Of a stretch of DNA of 64,000 nt, positions 33,628-41,803 are shown piece after piece; the stretch's first letter is position 1; the number at the start of each line of letters is the position of its first letter. A model generated the notes under the pieces. It worked only from the letters and a program-made list of their open reading frames with translations, did no database searches and was not told where the DNA came from. Source of the DNA: Actinomycetota bacterium. Its GTDB lineage: Bacteria; Actinomycetota; Actinomycetes; S36-B12. Position numbers and translations under genes: made by a program. The stretch spans positions 1 through 64,000 of the forward strand of contig JADKGE010000007.1 of assembly GCA_016717115.1 (NCBI GenBank), read 5' to 3'.

Positions 33628-34050
33628 AACCGCGAGACGCTCCAGCCGAACAGCCCGTCATGCGGTAACCAACCCGCGCATATCAGTCTGACCGTGCGTC
33701 GCCAACACGCTGGCCACGACCACCACCGAGACGAAACGAACGAGGCGGCCCCTCCAACCAGGAAGGGCCGCCTCGCCATGCCACTTGACAAACAGAACTA
33801 CATATCAGTCCTACAGGGCCCACCTCGACCGCCGAGGCTCGGAAGTCGGCGGAGCAGTCCGGGCTTCGACCACGGGGACGGCCCGACACCGCCCGAAACG
33901 CCCAGCGACGAACCACGAGGCGCATCGACGTCCCCGTCGCAGCGGGCCTGTGGCCGGTGGACGGCGTTTCCTGCTTCTTGACTACGTCATGCCGAGTCGC
34001 GGATTGCTACTCGGATTGCTGCACAGCGACGCTACGGCGCCGGATTCCCT
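33628..34050. other. Non-coding tail of the integrative element
   Basis: No supported gene lies in these 423 bases between the IS110 remnant and the right attachment copy. The stretch contains a hairpin (33742-33774) and two similar short strings, catatcagtctgacc near 33679 and catatcagtcctaca near 33802. The first part is probably the IS110 right flank. The small frames present lack ribosome sites and show no actinobacterial codon bias. Confidence 0.5.
33742..33774 (+). terminator. Hairpin, likely terminator
   Basis: A perfect 10-bp stem (gaggcggccc paired with gggccgcctc) closes a 13-base loop. It is very stable and lies downstream of the dead transposase. There is no T-run, as usual in high-GC actinobacteria. 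It may end transcription entering from the IS element or belong to the IS right end. Confidence 0.5.
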
Positions 34051-34093
34051 CACGAAAGCGCGCCCGGAGGGACTCGAACCCCCAACCGACAGG
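34051..34093 (-). repeat. Proximal attachment site within tRNA-Arg
   Basis: This copy of the 43-bp repeat makes up the 3' part of the intact tRNA-Arg gene plus 8 bases beyond. The element delivered it so that the tRNA stayed functional after integration. It is identical to 31368-31410. Confidence 0.88.
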
Positions 34094-34131
34094 GTAGAAA
34101 CCTGTTGCTCTATCCATTGAGCTACGGGCGC
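34059..34131 (-). tRNA. tRNA-Arg (anticodon UCU)
   Basis: Folding by eye gives a complete cloverleaf of 73 bases. The 7-bp acceptor stem is gcgcccg with cgggcgc, U8 and A9 are in place, the D stem is gctc/gagc, and the anticodon stem is acagg/cctgt around the loop tttctac with anticodon TCT. The variable loop has 5 bases and the T arm is ggggg-ttcgagt-ccctc. The discriminator is G and CCA is not encoded. It decodes AGA. It is the integration target of the adjacent element. Confidence 0.95.
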
Positions 34132-34186
34132 CAACCACCGCATTCTTCCCTGTGGGTGGGTGGCGAGGGAAAACACCCCGCCAGGG

Positions 34187-34816
34187 TCAGGCGCCGCGAG
34201 CCTCCCACTCGTCGATGTGGGCTGCGGCATCGCCGATCGTCGTGGACTCGCCGTGGCCTGTGTGCACGATGGTCTCGGGCGGCAGGGTCAGCAGTCGCTC
34301 GCGGATGGAAAGGGTGATCGTGGGGAAGTCGCTGAACGAGCGACCCGTGGCGCCTGGGCCCCCCGCGAAGAGCGTGTCACCGCTGAACACGACGCCCATC
34401 GCTGGGACATAGAGGCAGCAGGCCCCGGGCGCGTGCCCGGGCGTGTGGATGACGTGCACGTCGACGCCACCCACCGTCAGGATCTCGCCGTCCGACAAGG
34501 TGCCGTGGGGCTGGCTGCCCGGATGCGTCAGCTCCCACAGGGGTGCGTCATCGGGATGCAGCAAGATCGGCGCGCCGGTCTCCGCGGCGAGCGAAGGCGC
34601 GACCCGCACGTGGTCGTCGTGCGCGTGGGTGCACACGATGGCAACGACTCGCCGGCCGCCCACGAGGTCGAGGATGGCTGCGACGTCGTGAGGCGCGTCG
34701 ATGACGATGCACTCGGTGTCGTCGCCGAGAGCCCACACGTTGTTGTCGACGTTGAAGACCTCACCGTCGAGGGAGAACGTGCCGGAGGTGACGACGTGGT
34801 CGATGCGGGGCGCCAT
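34187..34816 (-). CDS. MBL-fold hydrolase of the mycothiol detoxification pair
   Basis: The 209-residue metallo-beta-lactamase-fold protein has the metal motif THAHDDH (about residues 62-68), HTPGHAPGACCLY, FSGDTLFAGGPGATGRS and a final HTGHGESTTIG. This is the pattern of glyoxalase II-like hydrolases. Its ATG overlaps the stop of the mycothiol-dependent dehydrogenase gene by one base (TGATG). In actinobacteria this partner is thought to hydrolyse or handle the S-formylmycothiol product; the exact reaction is inferred from linkage. Confidence 0.88.
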   Translation of the reverse strand: MAPRIDHVVTSGTFSLDGEVFNVDNNVWALGDDTECIVIDAPHDVAAILDLVGGRRVVAIVCTHAHDDHVRVAPSLAAETGAPILLHPDDAPLWELTHPGSQPHGTLSDGEILTVGGVDVHVIHTPGHAPGACCLYVPAMGVVFSGDTLFAGGPGATGRSFSDFPTITLSIRERLLTLPPETIVHTGHGESTTIGDAAAHIDEWEARGA

Positions 34817-35902
34817 CAGAAGACCACCACGGAGCGCAGCACGTCGCCCTCGTGCATCTTCGTGAAGGCCGCCTCGACGTCGCCGAGGCCGATCTCCTCC
34901 GATACGAAGCGGTCGAGCGGCAGGCGGCCCTGCAGGTACAGGTCGATGAGCATGGGGAAGTCGCGGCTCGGGAGGCAGTCGCCGTACCAGCTCGACTTGA
35001 GCGAACCGCCGCGTCCGAACACGTCGAGCAGGGGCAGGTCGATCCGCATCTCCGGCGTCGGTACGCCGACGAGCACCACGGTGCCGGCGAGGTCCCGCGC
35101 GTAGAACGCCTGGGTCCAGGTCTGGGGGGTGCCGACCGCATCGATGACCACGTCGGCGCCGAACCCGTTCGTGTGCTCGCGGATGGCCTCGACGACATCG
35201 ACGTCTCGCGCGTTGACGGTGTGGGTGGCGCCGAACTCCTGGGCAGTCGCGAGCTTCCGCGGGTCGACATCGACGGCGACGATCGTGGTGGCGCCGGCCA
35301 GCTTCGAGCCCGCGATGGCGGCCGCCCCGACGCCGCCGCAGCCGATGACGGCCACCGAGGAGCCGCGCGAGACGGCGCCGGTGTTGATAGCGGCTCCGAG
35401 TCCGGCCATGACGCCGCAGCCGAGCAGGCCGGCCACCGCGGGCGCTGCGAGGTCGCTGACCTTGGTGCACTGGCCCGCGTGGACGAGGGTCTTCTCGACG
35501 AATGCGCCGATGCCGAGGGCGGGCGAGAGCGGCGTGCCGTCGGCCAGCGTCATCCGCTGCGCAGCGTTGTGCGTGGCGAAGCAGTACTGGGGCTGGCCGC
35601 GCAGGCAGGCCCGGCAGTGGCCGCACACAGCCCGCCAGTTGAGGATGACGAAGTCGCCCGGAGCGACGTCGGTGACCCCGGCGCCCGACCGCCTCGACGA
35701 TGCCGGCCGCCTCGTGCCCGAGGAGGAAGGGAAACTCGTCGTTGATGCCGCCCTCGCGGTAGTGCAGGTCGGTGTGGCACACGCCGCACGCCTGCACCCG
35801 CACGATGGCCTCGCCGGGGCCGGGATCCGGCACGATGACGGTCGCCAGCTCGACGGGCGCGCCCTTGCTGCGCGCGATGACTCCCTGAACCTCGTACGGC
35901 AT
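34816..35902 (-). pseudogene. mscR: S-(hydroxymethyl)mycothiol dehydrogenase, single frameshift
   Basis: This zinc alcohol dehydrogenase should oxidise the formaldehyde-mycothiol adduct with NAD, clearing formaldehyde. Features are CGVCHTDLHYREGG (catalytic zinc), FLLGHEAAGIVEAVG, the structural zinc set CGHCRACLRGQPQYC, the Rossmann motif VIGCGGVGAAAI with VDVDPRKLA, and WYGDCLPSRDFP typical of this subfamily. The frame changes after EAVG: an extra base in the C run at 35684-35686 (plus strand) breaks an otherwise perfect protein of about 361 residues. An assembly error is likely, but true inactivation is possible. It is followed directly by the MBL-fold gene. Confidence 0.85.
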
Positions 35903-35934
35903 GCCCGGACCTCTCGTTCAGCAGCGTCCCCCTC

Positions 35935-36006
35935 CCCACGCCGAGTGGTGAGTTGTCGGGCCAGAAACCGCGGTTTCTGGCCCGACAACTCACCACTCGG
36001 CGTGGG
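35935..36006. repeat. 72-bp perfect palindrome
   Basis: Two 36-base arms are exact inverted copies with no loop, meeting at ccgcgg (35970/35971). The outer part of each arm reads gccgagtggtgagttgtcgg. It lies after the CbiX-like gene and before mscR, both on the minus strand, where it would act at least as a terminator. It shares its outer sequence (gagtgg/ccactc) and a tctggcccg core with the structures at 55031-55086 and 56091-56164, so it belongs to a small family of dispersed elements. Confidence 0.9.
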
Positions 36007-36032
36007 ATGGGGTTGGGTGGTGGGTTGTGATG

Positions 36033-36725
36033 CTAGACCGTCGTGGCTCCGGATATCCGGGCTATCAGCACCTCGAGCAGTTCCGATGACGCCGACAGCG
36101 GCTGGCTCATCGGCAGGCCGTCGGACTGCTCGACGACCCGGTCGGTGAGCAGACCGGGGAAGAGCAGGAAGGTGCCGATGACGGGCTCGATCCCGGTGCG
36201 CAGCCGCAGGTCGGCGATCGCCACGTCGGTATCGGGCTCGGCGAGCGAGGCGTAGGACACCACCACGGGGGTCTGGCGGCGCTGCTCCCACAGTTCGGCC
36301 AGCGCCACGAGGTCGCGCTGCGCCGCAACGTCGCTCGTGCCGGCGGTGGCGAGGACCGCCGGCCTGCGCGCCGGCAGCTGCGCATCGATCGCGTCGAGCA
36401 GTCGTGGCTCCGCGCCGATGGGCGGCGTGATGGAAATCGGAGTGGCGTGGTCCCGTCGCGCGGTGGCGACGGCGTCGGGCACGTCGCTGCGAGCGTGATG
36501 GGCGTTGTTCAGGAACATCGGGACGACGACAACGTCCTCGACGTGTCCCCGGTCGAGCTCACGACCGATCGCCGCGGTTAGCGTCGGCCAGTCCCGATCC
36601 AGGAACGCTGCGCGAACCGCGTGCTTCGGAAGCCGCTCCGCGAGAAGCCTGGCCACGTCGTGCGTGGCGACGGCCGCCCGGGGGTCGGGACTGCCGTGCG
36701 CCAGCAGGACGATCAGGTGCCGCAC
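36033..36725 (-). CDS. CbiX/SirB-like chelatase family protein
   Basis: The 230-residue protein has two chelatase half-domains. The first begins LIVLLAHGSPDPRA, with the metal-binding His, and contains VVVPMFLNNAHHARSDVP with further His. The second has PAVLATAGTSDVAAQRD and GTFLLFPGLLTD. CbiX/SirB enzymes insert Co or Fe into sirohydrochlorin on the way to cobalamin or sirohaem. Other tetrapyrrole genes are absent here, so the exact metal is unknown. GTG 36725 is used because AAGGAGG stands 7 bp upstream. Confidence 0.85.
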   Translation of the reverse strand: MRHLIVLLAHGSPDPRAAVATHDVARLLAERLPKHAVRAAFLDRDWPTLTAAIGRELDRGHVEDVVVVPMFLNNAHHARSDVPDAVATARRDHATPISITPPIGAEPRLLDAIDAQLPARRPAVLATAGTSDVAAQRDLVALAELWEQRRQTPVVVSYASLAEPDTDVAIADLRLRTGIEPVIGTFLLFPGLLTDRVVEQSDGLPMSQPLSASSELLEVLIARISGATTV

Positions 36726-36787
36726 GCCGGTGCCTCCTTGTGGGTGGGCTGAGCCATCGTCCTTCAGTATCCGCACGGTACCCGCGG

Positions 36788-38068
36788 TCAGGCGTCGACG
36801 CCGACCCGCTGCTCCCGGGCGGCCGGGATGGCCAGGCAGGCGAACGCGGCGACGACGGCGAGCGCCCCGGCGAGGTACCAGGCGGAGGCGTAGTCGCCGG
36901 CCGCGTCGCGGATCGTGCCGGACACGGCGGCGGCCACAGCGGCACCGACCATGTGTGAGGCGAAGACCCAGCCGAACACGATCGGACCCCTCTCGGGGCC
37001 GAAGATGCGGGTGCACAGCAGTGCGGTCGGGGGGACCGTCGCGACCCAGTCGAGGCCGAACAGGACCATCACCACCAGCAGGGGCGGGTCGATGTCGGGA
37101 CCGAGGAACACCGGCAGGGCGACCAGGGCCATGCCGCGCAGTCCGTAGTAGGCCACGAGCAGGTACCGAGGATCGATCCGGTCGCTGAGCCAGCCCGAGC
37201 CGAGTGTGCCGATGAGGTCGAACAGCCCCACGACCGCGAGCAGGCTCGCAGCCGATGTCGCCGCCATCCCGTGGTCGTGCATGGCGGGGACGAAGTGCGA
37301 GCTGATGATGCCGTTGGTGGTCCAGCCGCAGATGAAGAAGGTACCGGCGAGCAGCCAGAAGGCGCGCGTGCGCGCGGCGGCCCGCAGGGTGGCGAGCGCC
37401 AGGCCGGCGGCGCGCCAGCCGCTGTGGGTGGCGTTGCGCTCCAGCTCCGCATCGGTGAGATCGCCCGAGGCGCCGTAGGGGCGCAGGCCGACGTCGGCCG
37501 GCCGGTCGGCGATGACGAACCAGACGAGGGGGATGAGAGCCAGGCAGGCGATCGCGATCGCGGCCGAGGCGTAGCGCCAGCCCTGTGACTCGATGGTGCG
37601 GGCGAGGAAGGGCAGGAAGATCAGCTGCCCGGTGGCCCAGGCCGCGCCCAGGATGCCGAGGACGAGCCCGCGACGATGGGCGAACCACCGGGCGGTGACG
37701 AGCGCCCCGAACACCAGGGCGGTCGAGCCGGTACCGAGCCCGACCATCACGCCCCACAGCAGGACCAGCTGCCAGGACTGGGTCATCGCGAGGGTCAGTC
37801 CGGTGCCGACGGCCATGAGCAGGAGTGCGAGGACGGCGATGCGACGGATGCCGAAGCGCTCCATCAGGGCGGCCGCGAACGGCGCGGTCAGCCCGTAGAC
37901 CACGAGGCCGACGGAGATGGCCAGGGACGTGGCGGAGCGGGTCCAGCCGAACTCGTCCTCGAGCGGGACGACCATCACGCCGACGGACGAGCGGAACGCG
38001 GCCGATGCCAGCAGGACCAGGAACGTCACGCCCGCCACGAGCCACGCGCGGTGCAGTCGTCCGATCAT
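36788..38068 (-). CDS. Major facilitator superfamily transporter
   Basis: The 426-residue protein has about 12 membrane helices and MFS signatures. RSSVGVMVVPLEDEFGWTRSATS lies after helix 1, a charged loop with MERFGIRRI lies between helices 2 and 3, and the matching GWLSDRIDPRYLL lies in the second half. The set resembles the oxalate/formate antiporter-like or monocarboxylate subgroup, but the substrate is unknown. The start is ATG 38068; the frame is open far upstream without homology. It is divergent from ssb. Confidence 0.87.
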   Translation of the reverse strand: MIGRLHRAWLVAGVTFLVLLASAAFRSSVGVMVVPLEDEFGWTRSATSLAISVGLVVYGLTAPFAAALMERFGIRRIAVLALLLMAVGTGLTLAMTQSWQLVLLWGVMVGLGTGSTALVFGALVTARWFAHRRGLVLGILGAAWATGQLIFLPFLARTIESQGWRYASAAIAIACLALIPLVWFVIADRPADVGLRPYGASGDLTDAELERNATHSGWRAAGLALATLRAAARTRAFWLLAGTFFICGWTTNGIISSHFVPAMHDHGMAATSAASLLAVVGLFDLIGTLGSGWLSDRIDPRYLLVAYYGLRGMALVALPVFLGPDIDPPLLVVMVLFGLDWVATVPPTALLCTRIFGPERGPIVFGWVFASHMVGAAVAAAVSGTIRDAAGDYASAWYLAGALAVVAAFACLAIPAAREQRVGVDA

Positions 38069-38219
38069 GGCACGAGGGTAGGGGGTGCCCCCGCCGTCCA
38101 CACCCGTCCAACGCGCCGGGCTCGCGTCCACATGCCGATCGGCGCCCCTGCCCGCGGGCGGCGGGCGATTGCACAGTGAGGCGAGCCCGGGACCTGCCCG
38201 GATGACCGAGGAGAACCCC

Positions 38220-38723
38220 ATGAACGACATCACCATGAACGTGATCGGCAACGTGGTCAACGAGGTCGAACTGCGCTTCACGAAGGCCGGCGAGCCGGTC
38301 GCCTCCTTCCGCGTGGCGTCCGGGACCCGGCGGTTCGACCGCAACAGCGGCCGGTGGGTCGACGGCGACACGCACTACTTCACGGTCTCGTGCTGGCGGG
38401 GGCTGGCCCACAACGTCGTGCAGAGCCTGCACAAGGGAATGCCGGTGATGGTCATCGGACGGCTGCGCAGCCGCGAGGTGGAGCGGCCCTGCAAGGAGCA
38501 CAACCACACGGTGCGCTACTTCGACATCGAGGCGACGTCCGTCGGGCCCGATCTCGCGCGCGGCACCGCGGAGTTCACCAGGACCAAGCGCGATTCGGTC
38601 GTCGAGAGCGAGCGTCGTTCCGTGGCCGATGCCATCGCGCGCGACCGGGTGGCGGACGACCTCGTCGATATCGAGACCGGCGAGATCCTGGAGGCCGAAG
38701 TGGCCGAGGCATCAGCCGCCTGA
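38220..38723 (+). CDS. ssb: Single-stranded DNA-binding protein (SsbB-like)
   Basis: The 167-residue protein has an OB fold with the SSB pattern: MNVIGNVVNEVELRFTKAGE, ASFRVASGTRRFDR, DTHYFTVSCWRGLAHNV and KGMPVMVIGRLRSREVE. The C-terminus ends EVAEASAA and lacks the acidic DDxPF tip that recruits repair proteins in the main SSB. It is therefore probably the second actinobacterial paralogue (SsbB type) rather than the replication SSB; the gene is also not beside rpsF/rpsR. ATG 38220 has GAGGAG 6 bp upstream. It is near ettA, as in other actinobacteria. Confidence 0.9.
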   Translation: MNDITMNVIGNVVNEVELRFTKAGEPVASFRVASGTRRFDRNSGRWVDGDTHYFTVSCWRGLAHNVVQSLHKGMPVMVIGRLRSREVERPCKEHNHTVRYFDIEATSVGPDLARGTAEFTRTKRDSVVESERRSVADAIARDRVADDLVDIETGEILEAEVAEASAA

Positions 38724-38814
38724 GAGGGCTGTTCTGACCCGCCTTACCGCGCCACATCGGCCTACCCTTGACGTGCCGGCCCGAACAGGTCGGGCCAGCC
38801 CCATGGGGAGGGGC

Positions 38815-39426
38815 ATGATGAATCGACGCATGCGAATACGTGCTTTCGGTGCCATGGCTGGTGTCGCCGCCTTGGCGCTGGCACTCCCGATATCCGCCGC
38901 ATGGGCGGCCGATGCCACGGGTTGCTCGGGTTCCGTCGTGTCGACGGATGGGGCCGGGAACGTGCTCGGAAAGGCGACGGCACCCGGAGCGGGCGCCACC
39001 CAGGATGACCCGCTGCCCATCGATAGCGCGGGCATGGTGGCCTGGAAGGGCAGCACCGACGCGGTCATCACCGACGCCTCCTGGTCCGTCACGGTCATGG
39101 GCGTGCCCTTCCTGAGCGGCACGTTCGACAACACCGAGGGGCTCGACACCTCCGAGGGGGTGCAGAACCTCGCAGAGCTGCCCAGCGGAGTGACGTGGGC
39201 CCTCAAGGGCTCCCAGGTGATCCCCGTGTCCGGCTCGATCACCGGCACAGGCGGGTCATGCACGGCGGAGGGCTACATCACCGGAACCGGGTCGCCGACC
39301 TCGTCGCCGATGTTCTACGCGGGCGCAGGGGCGGCCGTCGTCGGGCTCGCGCTCGCGGCGGGTGTCCTGGCCGGGACCAAGGCGGCCGGCGCGGCCGCGG
39401 CAACCGGGGCCGGAGGGGTGGTCTGA
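38815..39426 (+). CDS. Secreted, membrane-anchored protein of unknown function
   Basis: The 203-residue product has a signal peptide (cleavage likely after AWA-ADA), an extracellular domain with two Cys (TGCSGS, GSCTAEG), and a C-terminal membrane helix (FYAGAGAAVVGLALAAGVLAGT) followed by a short tail. The domain is rich in Thr, Gly and Ser and looks beta-type. No family was recognised. GGGGAG stands before the ATG. It leads a run of three small envelope genes with gaps of 1 and 13 bp. Confidence 0.75.
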   Translation: MMNRRMRIRAFGAMAGVAALALALPISAAWAADATGCSGSVVSTDGAGNVLGKATAPGAGATQDDPLPIDSAGMVAWKGSTDAVITDASWSVTVMGVPFLSGTFDNTEGLDTSEGVQNLAELPSGVTWALKGSQVIPVSGSITGTGGSCTAEGYITGTGSPTSSPMFYAGAGAAVVGLALAAGVLAGTKAAGAAAATGAGGVV

Positions 39427-39427
39427 C

Positions 39428-39616
39428 ATGAAGACACGACGTCGCCCCGTCATGGGGTTCTTCGCTGGGCTGATCCTGGGTATCGGGATCGCACTGCTGC
39501 TCTTCGTGTTCGGGATAGTGCCGATGACCGTCATGTGGCTGGCGATTCTCACGCTCGGCTGCGCGGTGCTGGGCATCGTGCTGGCCTATGTGGCGCCCGC
39601 GCGTCGCAGCGGCTGA
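39428..39616 (+). CDS. Small two-helix membrane protein
   Basis: The 62-residue product has a basic start (MKTRRRPVM), two membrane helices (about residues 9-30 and 34-56) and a short basic tail. Both ends should be cytoplasmic. It begins 1 bp after the stop of the anchored secreted protein, so it is surely co-translated and probably works with it. No family was recognised. Confidence 0.72.
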   Translation: MKTRRRPVMGFFAGLILGIGIALLLFVFGIVPMTVMWLAILTLGCAVLGIVLAYVAPARRSG

Positions 39617-39629
39617 GGGGGAGGTCGGG

Positions 39630-40076
39630 ATGCGCAGGACGGCAGCACTCGTGTGCGTGGCCGGGATCCTGACGGCGGGTGGCGTGGTCGCCGTGACCAC
39701 GCCCGCCCAGGCCGCCAGCGAGGGTGCCTGGAAGGTGACGGCGCTGTTCTCGAAGCCCGGCTGGAAGGCGGGGAAGACCACCCCCGCGGCCGTGCTGAAG
39801 GCCTGCAGGACGGGAACGAACGGGTCGAAGTTCGCCCTGGGCACGCCCGTGACGGTGCGCGACCAGAACGAGGTCGTGCTCGGCACGGCGCCCGTGTCGC
39901 AGGTGAAGCTGTGGAAGGAGGGCGGGCGGTACATCTGCAAGTTCATCGCCACGGTCCCGGTCGCCGCCAACACCGAGTCCCTGTTCTTCGTCCAGGTGGC
40001 CACGCAGCCGGAGCGCATCCTGTCCCGAGGTGACCTTCGAGCGGACAACTGGACGGCCATCTTCTGGCCCGAGTAG
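39630..40076 (+). CDS. Secreted protein of unknown function
   Basis: The 148-residue product has a Sec signal with AQA-ASE cleavage. The mature domain contains two Cys (KACRTG, YICKFI) and strands such as VTVRDQNEVVLGTA, SQVKLWKEGGRYICKF and NTESLFFVQVA, ending WTAIFWPE. The strand pattern suggests a small beta sandwich. ATG 39630 has a GGGGGAGG site upstream; the frame is open 14 codons further. It is third in the envelope gene trio ahead of ettA. Confidence 0.75.
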   Translation: MRRTAALVCVAGILTAGGVVAVTTPAQAASEGAWKVTALFSKPGWKAGKTTPAAVLKACRTGTNGSKFALGTPVTVRDQNEVVLGTAPVSQVKLWKEGGRYICKFIATVPVAANTESLFFVQVATQPERILSRGDLRADNWTAIFWPE

Positions 40077-40097
40077 GCGCAGATAGGCTCGGCCACT

Positions 40098-41795
40098 ATG
40101 GCTGAGTTCATCTACACGCTTCGCAAGGCACGCAAGGCGCACGGGGACAAGGTCGTCCTCGACGACGTGACCTTGTCCTTCCTGCCCGGGGCCAAGATCG
40201 GCGTGGTCGGCCCCAACGGGGCAGGCAAGTCGAGCCTGATCAAGATCATGGCCGGGGTCGACGAGGTCTCCAACGGCGAGGCCATGCTGATGGAGGGGTA
40301 CACCGTCGGGATCCTCATGCAGGAGCCCAACCTCGACGAGACCAAGACGGTGCTCGAGAACGTGCAGGACGGCGTTGCCGAGACCAAGGCGATGATCGAC
40401 CGCTTCAACGCGATCTCGGCCGAGCTGGCCGACCCCGACGCCGACTATGACGCGCTGCTGACCGAGATGGGGGCGCTGCAGGAGGACATCGACCATCGCA
40501 ACGCCTGGGATCTCGACGCCCAGCTCGACCAGGCGATGGACGCCCTGCGCTGCCCCCCAGGCGATGCCGACGTGACCGTGCTCTCCGGCGGCGAGAGGCG
40601 TCGCGTGGCGCTGTGCAAGCTGCTCCTGCAGCAGCCCGACCTGCTGCTGCTGGACGAGCCCACCAACCACCTCGACGCCGAGAGCGTGCAGTGGCTCGAG
40701 CAGCACCTCGAGAAGTACCCGGGTACGGTCGTCGCGATCACCCATGATCGGTACTTCCTCGACAACGTCGCCGAGTGGATCCTCGAGATCGACCGCGGCA
40801 AGTGCTACCCCTACGAGGGCAACTACTCCACCTACCTCGAGACCAAGGCCGGCCGGCTGCGGATCGAGGGTCAGAAGGACGCGAAGCTCAAGCGCCGCCT
40901 GACCGACGAGCTCGCGTGGGTGCGGTCGAACGCCAAGGCCCGTCAGACGAAGAGCCGTGCCCGGCTCGATCGATACGAGGAGATGGCGGCGGAGGCCGAC
41001 AAGGCGCGCAAGTTCGACATGGAGGAGATCCAGATCCCTCCGGGCCCGCGACTCGGCAGCGTCGTCGTCGAGGCCATCCATCTGACGAAGGCGTTCGGCG
41101 ACAAGCTGCTGATCGACGATCTGTCGTTCTCCCTCCCGCGCAACGGCATCGTCGGCGTGATCGGCCCCAACGGCGTGGGCAAGACAACGCTGTTCAAGAT
41201 GATCGTCGCGGCTGCGACCGGAGGCAGTGACGACAAGGACGACCTGCCGACGGCCGGTGACCTGAAGATCGGCGAGACCGTGACCTTGTCGTACGTCGAC
41301 CAGTCGCGATCGGGGCTCGACGCCACCAAGAACGTCTGGGAGGTGGTGTCCGACGGCCTCGACTGGATCAAGGTCGGCAACGTCGAGATGCCGTCCCGCG
41401 CCTACGTCTCGGTGTTCGGGTTCAAGGGCCCCGACCAGCAGAAGCAGGCCAAGGTGCTCTCCGGCGGAGAGCGCAACCGCCTCAACCTCGCCCTCACGCT
41501 GAAGATGGGCGGAAACCTGCTCCTGCTCGACGAGCCGACGAACGACCTCGACGTCGAGACGCTGGGCTCGCTGGAGAACGCGCTGCTGGAGTTCCCCGGC
41601 TGCGCCGTCATCACGTCCCACGACCGCTGGTTCCTCGACCGCATCGCGACGCACATCCTCGCCTACGAGGGCGACTCGCAGTGGTTCTGGTTCGAGGGCA
41701 ACTTCGACTCGTACGAGAAGAACAAGATCGAGCGCCTGGGTGCCGACGCGGCACGCCCGCACCGGGCCACGTACCGCAAGCTCACCCGCGACTAG
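40098..41795 (+). CDS. ettA: Energy-dependent translational throttle protein EttA
   Basis: The 565-residue ABC-F ATPase binds the ribosomal E site and gates the first elongation steps according to the ATP/ADP ratio. Both ABC domains are complete: Walker A GPNGAGKSS and GPNGVGKTT, signature VLSGGER in each, and Walker B LLLLDEPTNHLD and LLLLDEPTNDLD. The inter-domain linker has the P-site tRNA-interacting motif RSNAKARQTKSRARLDRYEE. A short acidic insert (GGSDDKDDLP) is seen in the second domain. No membrane segments exist, as expected. It leads a likely operon with the thioesterase and the next gene. Confidence 0.96.
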   Translation: MAEFIYTLRKARKAHGDKVVLDDVTLSFLPGAKIGVVGPNGAGKSSLIKIMAGVDEVSNGEAMLMEGYTVGILMQEPNLDETKTVLENVQDGVAETKAMIDRFNAISAELADPDADYDALLTEMGALQEDIDHRNAWDLDAQLDQAMDALRCPPGDADVTVLSGGERRRVALCKLLLQQPDLLLLDEPTNHLDAESVQWLEQHLEKYPGTVVAITHDRYFLDNVAEWILEIDRGKCYPYEGNYSTYLETKAGRLRIEGQKDAKLKRRLTDELAWVRSNAKARQTKSRARLDRYEEMAAEADKARKFDMEEIQIPPGPRLGSVVVEAIHLTKAFGDKLLIDDLSFSLPRNGIVGVIGPNGVGKTTLFKMIVAAATGGSDDKDDLPTAGDLKIGETVTLSYVDQSRSGLDATKNVWEVVSDGLDWIKVGNVEMPSRAYVSVFGFKGPDQQKQAKVLSGGERNRLNLALTLKMGGNLLLLDEPTNDLDVETLGSLENALLEFPGCAVITSHDRWFLDRIATHILAYEGDSQWFWFEGNFDSYEKNKIERLGADAARPHRATYRKLTRD

Positions 41796-41803
41796 CGGTG
41801 TCG

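Larger units (their letters stand above)
31368..34093. mobile_element. Decayed integrative element in tRNA-Arg(UCU)
   Basis: A perfect 43-bp direct repeat of the tRNA-Arg 3' end bounds this 2.7-kb segment: one copy stands alone at the left (31368-31410), the other completes the intact tRNA gene at the right (34051-34093). This is the usual outcome of tyrosine-recombinase integration into a tRNA gene. A recombinase C-terminal remnant lies next to the left copy, as expected. The remaining cargo is one RsbRD-like gene and a broken IS110-type transposase. With no intact integrase the element is presumably fixed. Confidence 0.82.

Noticed and set aside
36033..38507. 824-codon minus-strand frame joining the CbiX-like gene to upstream sequence
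   Set aside because: The upstream part overlaps the MFS gene in another frame; a strong ribosome site sets the CbiX-like start at 36725.
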